Position numbers and translations under genes: made by a program. Below are positions 1 to 11,580 of a stretch of DNA of 64,000 nucleotides, in pieces. Source of the stretch: Camellia lanceoleosa (taxonomy: Eukaryota > Streptophyta > Magnoliopsida > Ericales > Theaceae); contig CM045762.1 in assembly GCA_025200525.1 (NCBI GenBank), positions 189,125,154-189,189,153 on the forward strand. Reading direction: 5' to 3'. Below the pieces are notes generated by a model. The model ran no database searches, was not told the DNA's origin, and worked only from the letters and a program-made list of their open reading frames with translations. The number at the start of each line of letters is the position of its first letter. Within the stretch, counting starts at the first letter, position 1.

Positions 1-920
1 ATGTAAGGACCAGTCCAATTGGGTCTGAACTTGCCTCTTGAGTCATGGATGGGAGCTCGGTTGTCCTTGAGTACCAAATCTCCTTCTTTCAAGTTCCTGG
101 ACTTAACCTTCTTGTTGAAAGCCTGGGCGATTCTGCGTTGATAACCTTGGATGTGGTACAATGCTTTCAGCCTTCTTTCATCGAAAAGCATGAGTTCTCA
201 AATGCTCACGCTAATCCGCTTCGCTTATCCGCACTCACCAATACTGTAATGACGGACCTCAATCTCAATAGGCGTAACGGCCCATCCCATAGACCAATGA
301 GTACGGAGTCACCCAAAGAGAAGTTCTAATCAAGTCCTCAGAGCCCCAGAGCGAATGGCAACTTATCCGCCACCCCGATAGGTTTCCACCATCTTCTGTA
401 GTATGCGCTTGATGTTCTTGTTGGCGGCCTCAACTACTCCGTTGGTTTGTGGTCGGTAAGTAGACGACTTATGAAAAGCCACATTGTATTTCTCCAACAA
501 ATCAATCACCTCCATTTTTGAAGTGGGAACCATTATCTGAAATGATTTCATTTGGGACCCCGTAGCGACAGATGATGTTGTTTCTGATAAATTTTGCTAC
601 GCGCGAAGCCTTCAACACCGCATAAGATTGGGCCTCAACCCACTTTGTGAAATAATCTATCGCTACCAAGATGAACTCATGCCCATTCGACCCCTTCGGC
701 AGAATAAATTCGATTACATCAATTCCTGCATGTAAACGGCCATGGCGATGTCATGTTGAACAACTTTGACGGCGGGATATTGATGCGATTTGCATGAATC
801 TGACATTTGTGGCACCGCCGGACGAAACCAATGCAATCCTCCTCCATAGTAGACCAGTAATAACCTTGCATAAGGATCTTCCGTACAACATTACCCCATT
901 CATATGTGCACCACATTCAC
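1..920 (-). pseudogene. Integrase of element A (decayed, truncated by window)
   Basis: The minus strand at 916-719 encodes an H2C2 zinc-binding region, with CHKCQ and the following SPWPF typical of Ty3/gypsy integrases. At 551-363 it encodes the core-domain segment YRPQTNGVVEAANKN, which holds the catalytic glutamate. The stretch between them reads as integrase core only by switching frames and passing stops. Sequence below 360 matches a C-terminal integrase region in pieces and runs off the window. The enzyme would insert the cDNA into the host genome, but this copy cannot encode it. Confidence 0.85.
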
Positions 921-1149
921 CCCGTGGATGGCTTCCATTAGACGCTTTGACTCTTCCGCATCAACGCACGCTTATGCATTCCCGTGATGACCTCGTTTAT
1001 ATAGTTTACCCCGCAGATGATGAACCGAATCGACATTCTCCGATTGCTCTCTTGTCTTTGGCATTTACCTGGCGGGTATGTTTTTTCTCCAAAAGTTCCG
1101 GATGTCGTAATACCAGGGTATTCGTCAACTTCATCTATGGCTCAATCGA

Positions 1150-1640
1150 CTCATAAGGCGGTACAAATTTCGATCGATGATGATCGGACGATCCGGACTC
1201 CACACGGATGTCTATCATAAATGATAGAGTTGTTAGCGAATCTGCGAACTTGTTGTTCTCTTAGTAGATGAGTAAAACTTAGCTTTTCAAACCGAGGAAT
1301 CAAGAAATCCAAGGTTTGGTGATACATTATCATATTTTCCTCTTTAACTTTCCAAATCTCCTTTAGCTTGAGACACAACAAGGTTCAATCCCCAATGACA
1401 TCCAAATTGCCTTGCCCTTAGTTCTAGGGTCGCTTCCAAACCAAAGAATGCACGCTTCAGATTCTCGCTTCATTATTTGAGACTTTGAACCGAGTTTGAA
1501 GGCTAGAGGATACGGAATTGTTTCTAGCACAAGAACACTCCTATCCCATACCCATGCCGATTTGACGCCCACAAAGTACATTGTCCAAGTTTCTCGTCAA
1601 TATGCGATTGATTCATCCGGAATAGGTACTCAATCGCTTC
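1150..1640 (-). pseudogene. Second (archaeal-type) RNase H of element A, relic
   Basis: The minus frame at 1581-1363 begins with a decayed form of the usual (L/M)YFDGA start and continues through IPYPLAFKLGS to a degenerate N-E-A-E-Y-E-A-C-I-L motif (here RESEACILW). This is the pattern of the RVT_3 RNase H domain that Tat-lineage elements carry between RT-RNase H and integrase. The first catalytic aspartate position reads V (YFVG). The rest of the domain toward 1150 is scattered over frames. Only the N-terminal half is clearly recognisable. Confidence 0.7.
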
Positions 1641-1695
1641 ATCCCTCAACCGGTGGTCGGCAAGGAACTCGCCATCGCTTCTTCCTTTCATCGAC

Positions 1696-2148
1696 TTACG
1701 CCACATATGTGAGATCAAATTCGGAGAGCAACAGCAACCAACGAGCTAGCCTACCCGTAAGCGCTGGTTTCTCGAAAAGATATTTGATGAGATCTAGTCG
1801 TGAAACCAACATTACAGAGTGAGCTAACAGGTAGTGCCGTAGCTTCCTGGTAGCCCATACTAGAGCTAAGCAAGCTTTTTCGAGCAGTGTATATCGGGTC
1901 TCGTATTCCAGCATCTTCTTGCTTAAATAATAGATGGCTCTCTCCACCTTATCTTCTGATTCTTGTGCAAGCATGCAGCCCATTGTAGTCTCAGTCACTG
2001 ACAGATACAAAATCAATGGTTTCCCCGGTTCTAGTGGCGATAAAACGGGTGGGTTCTGTAGATATTCTTTAATCTGTTCAAATGCAATTTTGACATCGCC
2101 GTCCCATTGAACTTCTTTCCTTTCTTGAGGAGGCCAAAAGTGGTTCAC
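1696..2148 (-). pseudogene. RT-linked RNase H / connection domain of element A
   Basis: An open stretch of 150 codons with the RT_RNaseH pattern: AFEQIKEYLQNPPVLSPLEPGKP, LYLSVTETTMGCMLAQ, AIYYLSKKMLEYETRYTLLEKACLALVWA, then a segment ending near RLARWLLLLSEFDLTYV. This is the domain that follows the polymerase in plant Ty3/gypsy pol and degrades the RNA strand during cDNA synthesis. It is the best-preserved part of element A pol and is still open from end to end. The flanking RT and second RNase H are out of frame with it or interrupted. Confidence 0.88.
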
Positions 2149-2179
2149 AAGTCAAGGTTAGTTTTGAAATAAACCGCCT

Positions 2180-3103
2180 TATGAATTGCACTTTACCTAG
2201 AAAGCCGCACCTCCTTTTCACCCTTGGTGGCATTTCTAAGATGGCCTTGATTTTGGAAGGGTCGACCTCGATGCCCCTTTATGTAATCGTAAACCCCAAA
2301 GATTTTTCCTCAGAACACCAAACGACATTTCGAGGGTTTAACCGCAACCAAAATTCCCCGATCCTCTCGAAAACTTGTGCAAGGCGGTAGTGGCCCTCTT
2401 TCTTTGGACTTGACAATCATGTCGCCCACGCACACCTCAACCTCTTTGTGGATCATATCATGTAGTATTGTGGTCGCGTCTGCTGATAAGTAGCCCCAAA
2501 TGTTCTTCAACCCAAACGGCATTACCCTAGAAGCAGATGTTCTACCGGTGGTGAATGCGCTTTCTTTTGTCTTCTGGTGCCATCACTATCCGTTGTATCC
2601 CCGAGAAGCCATCCATGAATGAGAGCAATGCATGCCCCGGCCGGAAATCTACCAACTCATCGATATGCGGTAGGGAAAGTCGCCCTTCTGACTAGCTCGC
2701 TCAAATCCTCAAGTCTACACACCCGGATCCTCGCCATCTTCTTCTAAGACCGAACAATGTTGGCCAACCAAGTCGGATATTCGATACCAGCAGAAGCCTC
2801 GCTAATTTGCTTGGTGACCTCTTCCTTAATCTTGAGAGCCCAACCGCGGATCCTTCTGAAGCTTCGCTGAGTCGAGCCTCGGTCAAGGGATCCGATCTCA
2901 GATAATCTCGAGATCGATTCTGCATGTCTTCGTGAGGACCACGCGAAAACATCTTTGAAATCTTTTAATAAAGCGACTAAGCGCCGCGTTCCTCCGAAGA
3001 CAACGTGGACCCGATCCGACCACCATGGGTCCTCCTCAAGACTAATGTTTACGAAACGATTTCGGCCCATTAATGGCTTAACAAATCTCTTGCTCTTGCT
3101 CAA
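2180..3103 (-). pseudogene. Reverse transcriptase of element A (broken; YVDD box lost)
   Basis: The minus strand at 3103-2744 carries the RT N-terminal region (KDVFAWSS, WALKIKEEVTKQI, YPTWLANIV). The strand at 2522-2310 carries MPFGLKN, then TTILHDMIHKEVEVCVGDMIVKSKER. Between them, in other frames, are pieces of the LSFMDGFSGY region. The usual active-site box Y-V-D-D reads C-V-G-D here, so one of the two catalytic aspartates is replaced by glycine. Several frameshifts join the pieces. The copy could not polymerise DNA even if expressed. Confidence 0.88.
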
Positions 3104-3960
3104 TTAGACGTTGTAAACCGGAGGAACTTCGCCCTCGCTGCTTTGATCAAAATTTTGAAAGTCCGATTAATGCAATAAATTAGGGCATAAAAGTACTGAA
3201 ACCACAGTAGTTCATTCTCATTAGGCACGCCCAAATCATCCAATTCATCTACAACAGACTCAAATGAAAAGGAAAAAGACGACCGACAGATCAGGCATCC
3301 GGTTGACACCCCAGAGTACCAGACTCGACTCATCGAGCCGAATCGATTCCACTCAGACTCGGTGGAATCAGATTCGCCACTACACCGACCCTTGCCGCTG
3401 ACAAAAATCCTCCTCAGACCGCCAAGTGAGAGAGGGTGCGATTGATGCATCCAAGATAGTCACCGTCGGCTCGCATTGCTTTCATCCCCAATCATGGAAA
3501 CCATGAAGTTATTCCCCAAGCAATCTTGGTCGACGGAGGATCGAGAGGAGACATGCCGCTACCCCCATTTCCAATTTCAGGCTCTCTCGTGATCCACCGC
3601 CTTTATTCTCGCTTCAACCTCGCTTGTTGGGTCTGCTCGCTTCTGGGCAACATCATCCCCGGATAGTTGCAGTCGAAGAAGATTTCGAAACTGCACGCGC
3701 TTCCTCTCCGCTGAACCATGGCTCTAGGAAGTCGCAAATGGAAAGTCTTCCTCCTGCATAAAGCGTCTGCTCAGTGGTACCTGGATGGGCTCGCATTAGA
3801 TCAAAAGGCTTCCCAGGGGATATGTTGTAGCTTGTTCATGAGGTAGACGGCTTGAGCGCTGACATATACACCCTCATTCACAGCCATAATGTTTTGCACC
3901 ACCCTGCCTCGCCTAAAGTAAATCCTGATATGAACATGTCTTCCATGCCGTGTTCAATCT
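3104..3960 (-). pseudogene. Protease-RT linker of element A
   Basis: This interval lies between protease and RT remnants. The minus frame at 3450-3100 includes VVDELDDLGVPNENELLWFQYFYALIYC, the acidic stretch ahead of RT in Tat-type polyproteins, and ends at a stop just before the RT frame resumes. The part from 3450 to 3960 shows no domain I can name and several frame breaks. I read it as decayed pol linker, not a separate gene. Confidence 0.55.
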
Positions 3961-4480
3961 CCAAGATCATGAGATATCTCCTGAGGAGGATGGATTGATG
4001 AATTCCCAAAACAAGGGCTACTCCCTTTCCATAGGGGTATTTCACCATTTGATGTAGAGTAGATGAGACGCTTCACCGATGCAACTAGGGTCGCCCAAAA
4101 GCATGTTAAAGGATGCAGGACCTCAAAGACATGAAAAATCTACCTCGTGTTGTCCAGCCCAATCTTGGTTTGGATTTTATCGTCCCTGTGACATCCCTAC
4201 TTGTATTGTCGAGGCTCGATCACTTGAGTAGTCGGTGAAGTCCGCAGTTTTAACCCAATTGCATACGCTGCTCGCCGGGCAGACATTGATAGCGGACCCA
4301 GATCAACAAGTACCACCGAATCCATTTGTCCTGATTCTACAGATGTAGAGGGGTCTCATATGATCCACGCCTCAGCGGCAGCCTTGTCCTAAAAGGTCAA
4401 TGCCGGAACCTCCCTCGAAAACCATTTCAACCAGCTTGCTCGTGTAGTTTCGATGGAGAGTTTGGTCTTGTCCATAGCAG
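3960..4480 (-). pseudogene. Aspartic protease relic of element A
   Basis: On the minus strand around 4330-4250 the frame reads DSVVLVDLGP then ARRAAYAIGLK, a damaged version of the V-L-V-D-x-G-S-A-L-N active-site stretch and following helix of Tat-type proteases. Further down, pieces of FNMLLGDP and HQMVKYPYGKGVALVLG appear in different frames (about 4120-4000), matching the flap-to-C-terminal part of the same domain. Multiple frameshifts are present. The enzyme normally cuts the Gag-Pol polyprotein. The assignment rests on order and motif spacing. Confidence 0.6.
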
Positions 4481-5627
4481 ATAGGACAAACTGCCTATGC
4501 ACCCTTGAAGCCATAAGGCCTCAGATGGAGATGTTCGCTTGTATTTTCTTTAACTCGCTTCAAGATGCCTCTTCTTCAACTTGCTTCTCTCTGCTTTCTC
4601 CGCTTTTATCTTTCCCCGATGCCTCGGGTTGATCAAGGTGTGGGGCTTGAAATAACGCCCACTTCTAGTCATATGGTCCACCTCTTCGAGGTACCAAGTG
4701 TCGCTGGTTGGCCACCCGCCCATCTTTCGCCTCAGTGGGCGAGATACAAGTCGCCATCTTCCCACCACATTCCATTAGCATTTAACAGCACCGTCTGTTC
4801 GGGCTTGTTTGCGCCTCAGATTTTCCTCCCACGCCCACAAAGATAGCCTTTCGGCTTACAAAGACTTTCAACTTCCTCATGGTTCTTGCTTTTCGGATCC
4901 TCTCGTAATCCCATTTCTTTTCTTGTTCCTCCAAATAAATTGTTCGGTTTTCAAAGTGTCTTGCTCCGAGCGAAATTCTTCAGACCGGCGCCTCCGCAAT
5001 TCAATCGACCTCGCCCTTCCGCCACAAATGGTACAATATCCGGCCGATCATCCAACCACCCGACGACTTCGCTAATCCTCAGATTCGAACCAGCTTGATT
5101 GATGCATCCTCCGATTCTTGGTCGTTAAAAACCGGAGGTTGGCGGGTTCTTCCATCGTTGTCGATCATCCCCACCGATTCAAGTTTGTCCCCGGATCATA
5201 CACACCAATTCACCTCTTCCGTGGCCCCACACTCAAATTTTAGGTGGTTCATTGACAAGATATATCCACTGGATCATAAGCTCGCCAGCTAATTTCAGAC
5301 CGCTCCACCCTGCACTCAACAGCTTTGTTTCCCTAAGCCCGCCTGCTCCATTTTCGTGGTCACCACCTTTGGCTCAAAGGTTGTGGAGGTGTCCATCATG
5401 CACAAGTCAAGGCTATCAGAAGGATCACCTTCGGCTTGGGTAGGTGGGAGGAGTAATGTAGATACTAGGGTCGAAGACACGCCCCGCTTGATGAGATTGA
5501 TTCTTTTGGGTGGATCTTGGTTATGTGTCCGAGAGGGTTAGTTGTGACGTTGGGTCTCTGAGGTAGAATGATGTTTTTGTCAATGAGGTCTTGAATCTCA
5601 TGACGCAAATTGTAACATTGGTCGGTA
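4481..5627 (-). other. Gag-protease spacer of element A, no intact gene
   Basis: This lies between the gag and protease relics. A short minus-strand segment near 4768-4550 contains EEVDHMTRSGRYFKP, followed by a lysine-rich stretch, which resembles the region just before protease in Tat-type polyproteins. The rest is proline/serine-rich in several frames with stops and shows no recognisable domain. Likely decayed gag C-terminus and linker. Confidence 0.5.
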
Positions 5628-6898
5628 TCATGACCATGTCAGCGTGGTATTTGCAATATTTGGTCGGGTTGTGGGAAGGGAGTGGATTTGGAAGAGGCCT
5701 CGCCCAAGGGTTTCAGATGCCCCTTTCTGACTAGAACCCCGAGTACTTTGGTCAAAGTCATATGTAGTGGAGAAGGTTCGTTGACCGGATTGGTATCTTG
5801 AAGCTTGGTTATCGCCTCCCGCACGCATCGGAAAAAGGTGTGGCCGCGCCTTGGTTGGGAGGGGAGTGGTGGTGACCATACCGACCTCTGGCTCTTGTAT
5901 TGGCAGAGCCACTCGCTCAGATTGTTATTACGGTTGAATGTTCTTCGGCCGATCCCGCCCCGTCAATCAACCCTTGCTTCATAGCATCCTCAATTTGCAC
6001 CCCCATATCATGTAAGTCCGCGAAGGTGGGAAGGGAACTACAATCATCTTCTGATAAGCCTTGGTTGGAGATTGCGCACAATCATCTGGATTTGATCTTT
6101 ATCTTGGCCTTAAGGTCATCATCGATGCCTTTGCACTCCACCGAGTGACAAAATCGAGAAAGTCTCTTCGTTCTCGCTTGTTGTCTCGAGATCACGTGTT
6201 GTAATCTCAACTGAGTATTATATGAATATTGTGCAACGAAGGCTTCACCAACTCATCCCGCCTCTTGACATCATTATCCAACTTTGCATACCAGGTTGCC
6301 ACCCCGACGAGGTTCGCCAAACAAAGGAGAGTTTCAGAGTCCGTTAGGCCCATTGGCCACAAGATGTCCGAAAACAACCAGAGATGAACCATGGGGTCCC
6401 CTGATCCATCAAAGCGATCAATGGGGCATCTTAAATCTGTCTGCAATGTTACGGCCACATCAAGTAGCCGCTTCAATATCCGATGGCCTTCACCCCTTGT
6501 GATTTCTTGAAGAGCTTTTCCAACTTGCTCAATTTCAGAGTCAGTTCGTCTACCTTGAACTCGAATGGAGAGTCCGTGATTGGGTGTAATATTTTTGGAC
6601 AATTCTGCAGAAGCGGGTGGAGCCACTGCTGGAAGACCCGTGTCCTCTTGGGTGTTTTGGAAGTTTGGCAGAGCTACGTGGATTTGGGAGGGTATTCGGT
6701 GTTCTGGTATTCGGGATTTGAGGAGCATTCGCCAGAGATATCTGCCAGTAATGGGGCCCCGTGGAGGAGGAACTGATGTGCCCTAGTGGAGGAGGGACTC
6801 GTGTGAAGTAGATGCATTCTCATTGTAATCGTGATCACCAGATCGCTGGGCCATGACAAATGCTCATTGCTTAGAAAATTCACCACGGATAGCATCAT
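5628..6898 (-). pseudogene. Gag of element A (broken)
   Basis: The minus frame at 6728-6207 contains a retrotransposon Gag domain: CPIDRFDGSGDPMVHLWLFSDI, then a leucine-rich stretch and ATWYAKLDNDVKRRDELVK. After a stop it resumes near 6170 with DFVTRW and MMTLRP, then KMIVVPF and a segment ending near 5950, in shifted frames. Gag forms the virus-like particle that packages element RNA. There are at least two stops or frameshifts. Downstream to 5628 lies a low-complexity serine/proline/glutamine-rich tail in a separate open stretch. The first exon-like part (6898-6674) may be the N-terminus in another frame. Confidence 0.8.
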
Positions 6899-7921
6899 CT
6901 TGCATTTGTTTCATGCTCTCATTCATCCGGGCGATCATCGCCTCCATTGTTGGATTCGTTGTTCCATCTCAATAACCGCAAGTGTATCTCTATAGCGTAA
7001 ACAGAATCTCAACCCGATCGCTTGACACTAGAGTAGATCATTGCCGGTGATCCGTGCTCGACACATCAGGCCTTCTCGGCCTTCTTCTCGTGATCGGTAA
7101 AGAGTGGAACACCGATGTCCGCTAACTAGATCCCGGATTGGTTGAGTCGGCGACTCGTGTCCAAATTGCTTGGGGAGTATCGACCGCTTCAAGCAATCGT
7201 ATACAAACCGCCTAGAAAAAAGATAATAAAGCAAAAGGAAATAAATGACCGTAAAACGGGCAAAGATAACAAATTAATTTAAATACACACAACACACACG
7301 GCATACAACACGCAGCTTGATAAGCCGGAAATACACGCCTCAACCATCGATCATCGCTCTCAGATCATCGTTCCCTAAATCAACTGATATCCGCAGATAA
7401 CCGATTCTCGACATCAATGATGCCCGCAGCTCGATGCCCAAACTCATAAACCGATGCCCGCAGTTCGATGCCAAACTCATAACTCGATACATGCATTCTC
7501 AGAGAGACGACTCTAACAAGCACATAGCGTATAAGTGAGAGCCGAAACACCCCTATGTTGGGGTTGGGTTTCCTGCCCTATTTTGTCGTGAATTAGGGTT
7601 TCACTATGCACGCAATGCTTCAAACAACCTATAAACGGGTAAGCAACCCGTCCTAGTTTGGAATGGTCACTATGGATTCAATATGCACTAGGTCGAATGG
7701 TCAAAGGGTGCCCCAGAAACCGGGTTTGTGTTCCCATGTCGCCAAAGCCAGAACCGATCAAACTTATGGACATGCCTTGATAAGACAAGCCTCCCAAGAA
7801 ATCGCTCGAATGGCATATGGCAAACACGGTGTCCTAGGCGCACCAATGCAAATGCAATGCAAAGAAACACACAAGTGTAGTCAAAACCAGATATCACGAG
7901 TTCGAGTCAAGTTCTCTAAAT
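6899..7921 (-). other. Untranslated leader of element A
   Basis: This is about 1 kb between the primer-binding site and gag on the minus strand, with no coding signal. At 7420-7487 there is a two-unit repeat of about 34 bp containing CGATGCCCGCAG and AAACTCATAA. Otherwise nothing is recognisable. Confidence 0.5.
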
Positions 7922-7943
7922 TCCCAGCAGAGTTGCCAGAAAC
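7922..7943 (-). promoter_or_regulatory. Primer-binding site of element A
   Basis: Immediately after the LTR end the minus strand reads TTTCTGGCAACTCTGCTGGG. Position and sequence fit the primer-binding site seen in Tat/Ogre elements, where a host tRNA primes minus-strand cDNA. I did not derive the tRNA identity. Confidence 0.75.
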
Positions 7944-9693
7944 TGTAACAAGCCCGCGAAGGACCTCACTACAGTTCGGACTCGATTTTGTCGCGGTTTC
8001 AAATCTTGAACTAAAGAGTCCAAATCCGACAAATCGTTTTGAAAACAGATTTTTTTGAAAGAAGTGCCGAACATGGACTGCTTCGCCAGATACAGAGTCG
8101 CCACCTAAATATTTTTTAAATGGGAAATTTAGGAAACCCTAACTCGGTACCAAAGGCCACGTGTCCGTCATCACCAAATTTGGCTCGGGAACTTGGGTAC
8201 GATTGGGGAAGGTCACATCGTGAGCACTCACGCCTTGGTCAAAGACCGCCTCTACTAACCATGATATCTGCTTTTGAAAACTTTGTGAGTTCTTATTCCG
8301 TTATTAGCCTAGGTTACTATGTGATGCGACAAAGATACAAGTATAGACCGAATCGCTCGAGTTGGAACAAAACATTTCATGCTTGTTTGTTTGAAAATGA
8401 TTTGATGGTGCTACTGCAAGTAGGCTAAGACGGATTTGCCACCCTCGTGGGCTTAAGAAAACAATGATTTTGCCACTATCTAGTGGGCTTAAAACAAGCA
8501 TTTGATGATTTATTCCAATTCAGATAACTCAACCTCCACCCACAGGCATTCAAGGCAGTTATATCATATAAGCACATAGCCTCATGGTAAGCATGCTATT
8601 CATGGCAGTCACTCACACGCATGCAAGGATGCTAAAGCATAAAACTTACCGAGTACTCCAAGCCAAAAAAAGACAACTGATTAGAAATCAATGCATGATC
8701 CTAGATACACAGAATTGCCTAATGCCACACATGCAAAATGCAACTATAGCAGGCTCGGCTATTCTAAACATGGTATATGAGATGCTACAGTTAGCATGTA
8801 TTCAATTTGGAATTGAAATACAGATGCAGTTTGTATGATGCGCCGAGCCCGATGCATGCAAAACAGATGAATGAATGCAAACATGCTATCATACTGTATG
8901 CTAATCGAAATATGCCCTATATCTAACTATCGTAAGCAGGTAAATAAAAGGGAGAAAGAAATGGGGGTTGGAAGACATACATCACACTCACACACCCTTA
9001 TTACAACATTGCCCTCGTGCAGAGGGTCCGAATAAATAATAATACAGTCCGAAATGAAAGAATAATACAGTCCGAATATTACAGTCCGAATAATATACAA
9101 AAATCCTAATTAATTTACAAATAAAATAAAGAAAGACTATAAACTGGCATGCAAGCCAGGGGGTGCCTTGCTTCTGATGAATAGTGTATGCTGGTCGCCA
9201 CAGAAATCCAATCGATGCCCCAATTAGCCTCGCTTGCAATTTTCTAAATGCGTGTCGACCAAAAGTTGCTGATCCTTGATTTTGCTGCAACAGAGAGCAG
9301 GAAAAGGGCATAGCAATGTATTTCACAAATATATGCATGCCTCGATCCTCGTGCCATCAATCAAACATATCGATGCATGATGGCCGAGGAGTCGGATTGC
9401 ACAACTCAATATAGGATGAATGCATATGAATGCTACAATAAAACCTAACTCCATCATGGGTAATCCGGAGTATCGGTGACTTGGGAATTGAGACCCGCTC
9501 ATTATTCGGAGTACGAACGCTACGCTTCCCATGCCCGTTAACGCCTATCCCGAACACGATGCGATATGCATGGTATGCATGAAATGTAGCTAATATGCAA
9601 TCCTAACATACACAATGTTATGGGAATGAGATGCCTCGAAATGCGTGCCCACGGGCACACAAACCCAGGAAATGGCATACGGAATGCAGTGAT

Positions 9694-10096
9694 GGGCTTA
9701 CGCCAACGTGAGAGGGCCTCAGCCACACTCACATAGGCTGCCGTCGGATAAAAAAAGAAGTGTCTCGGAATGCAAGCCCGCGGGCACGTAAACCGAGGCG
9801 GTGATATACAGGCATGAAATAACAAATTGGGCTTACACTAACATGAGAGGACCTCAGCTGCACTCACATAAGCTGTCGTCGGATAAAAAAGAAGTGCCTC
9901 GGAATGCATGCCCGCGGGCACGTAAACCGAGGCGGTGACATACAGGCATGAAATAACAAATTGGGCTTACACTAACATGAGAGAGCCTCAGCCACACTCA
10001 CATAAGCTGCCGTGAGATAAGAATGAGCTGCCTCGAAATGCGTGCACACGGGCACGCAAACCAAGACAGTGGCATACGCAATGCAAATGACATATA
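9694..10096 (-). repeat. 134-bp tandem repeat, three units, in element A LTR
   Basis: Units begin at 9694, 9829 and 9963 (periods 135 and 134 bp). Each holds GGGCTTAC, a CTCACATA(A/G)GCTG block, and CGGGCACG(T/C)AAACC. A partial unit precedes the array at about 9629. The solo LTR copies show only one or two equivalents, so the array expanded in this copy. Confidence 0.85.
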
Positions 10097-10539
10097 AATG
10101 AAACGTGGCATATGGCATATGAAAAATGCAAATTTCAGTAGCTAAAATGATGCACAAATAGCCCCCGAATTATGACAAAATTACACCCGATGCCCGAAAT
10201 GCAATGTTATGCACCCGAAACGGCCTACAGCCCTACTAAACATGCACAATATGGACATAAAATGTAAAACAGTAGCAAGGCAGCCCCTAAACTAGCATTT
10301 TTTCAGTACAAAGTATGGCCAAACAATGATCACAAGTATGGCAAAAATAGCTTGCAAAAATGGGGGAAAAGAGGAGAATTACAAAGCAAGTGGTATATAC
10401 AATGCTCAAAATGAAAAACACAGTTCTAAAAAATTAAAGATGGGCCAAAAATATGCACATTTACAAGAGATGACATCCCCCAATTCAGTATGTAGATAGG
10501 CTAAACATAGCATGCAAAATAATGAGCCAACAAAGGCTA

Positions 10540-11270
10540 TAACATGAGGTACCAAAAGCATGCATCAAACAACCTTGGACCCTTAACAAAACATGAATAA
10601 TGGGTCATTTTAAGACACTTTCTAAGCCTGATGAAGGCTGAAAACAGAATCCAAGAAAGCCTAACAAAGCATGCAATTTTACTAATCAAAGATGGTATTA
10701 CATGAAGTACCAAAAGCATGCACCAAATGGCCTAAAACCCTTAACAAAACATTATGAGAAGGCCAAAACAAGGCTCTTTCCAGGCCTGATTAAGACTCAA
10801 AACAGAAGTCAAATAAGCTCAAAGGGGCATGCCAAATAGGAGTAGAACATGAATTCAAAGCAAGTGGCATGTAGAGCATGAAAACCAGGTTGAGACCTTC
10901 TTAAATGTTGAAGAGGGGCTCAAAATAAGCACAATATTAGTTCATGAGATGCTCCAAATCAGATCACAAATAGGCCAAATAAATCATGCAATTTTACGGA
11001 AAATATGGAGGATTACAAAGAAAGTGCATGATAGAGAGGCCAAACATGATTGAGCCCTTCTTCAAAGTTGAAGAAGGGTTCAAAATAGGCCCACTCACAG
11101 TATATATCAGGCTCGAAAATGGATCACTCATAAGCCAAATAAAGCATGCAAAATAATGGCATAAAGAGTGATATTGAAAGAGGTGTATCAAGGGGCTCTC
11201 AAAAGAGGTTGAACCCTTCTTCAATTTTGAAGAGGGGCTCAAAATAAGCCTAAAATCAGTAAGGGTCGGA
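10540..11270 (-). repeat. ~159-bp degenerate tandem array in element A LTR
   Basis: Related blocks recur about every 158-162 bp; for example GGGCTCAAAATAAG-like segments occur near 10917, 11080 and 11232. The same array is clearer in the solo LTR at 42983-47350. It lies downstream of the conserved splice donor on the LTR's own strand, so it would sit in the 5' leader or leader intron. Confidence 0.7.
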
Positions 11271-11572
11271 GCCCAAAACTGAGAGCAAGTAGGGTAAAGA
11301 ATTGATTCAAAATTGTGCTAGAAAAAGGGAATTAGAGTCTTACCCTTGGAGACAAGTCTTTGTTGCTTCTTGGCTTCAATTTGTTGGTCCTTAGCCTTTG
11401 AAAACCCTCCTTGGTGCTGGAGGGGAGATGGTGATGGTGAGGCTTAGGGTTGATGAAGGAATGGCCTAGAACCTTAAAGGTTTTTGGAGCTTTTGGCTAT
11501 GGAAATGGAGGTTTTGGAAGATGAAGTCTTGAGATGAATTTTTGTAACCCTAACAAAGGAGCTCCTCACCCC

Positions 11573-11580
11573 CTTAAATA
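11573..11580 (-). promoter_or_regulatory. TATA-like box in element A 5' LTR
   Basis: TATTTAAG on the minus strand, 1029 bp into the LTR. Four sister LTRs have TATA boxes at the equivalent place, 230-290 bp before a conserved splice donor. Confidence 0.6.
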
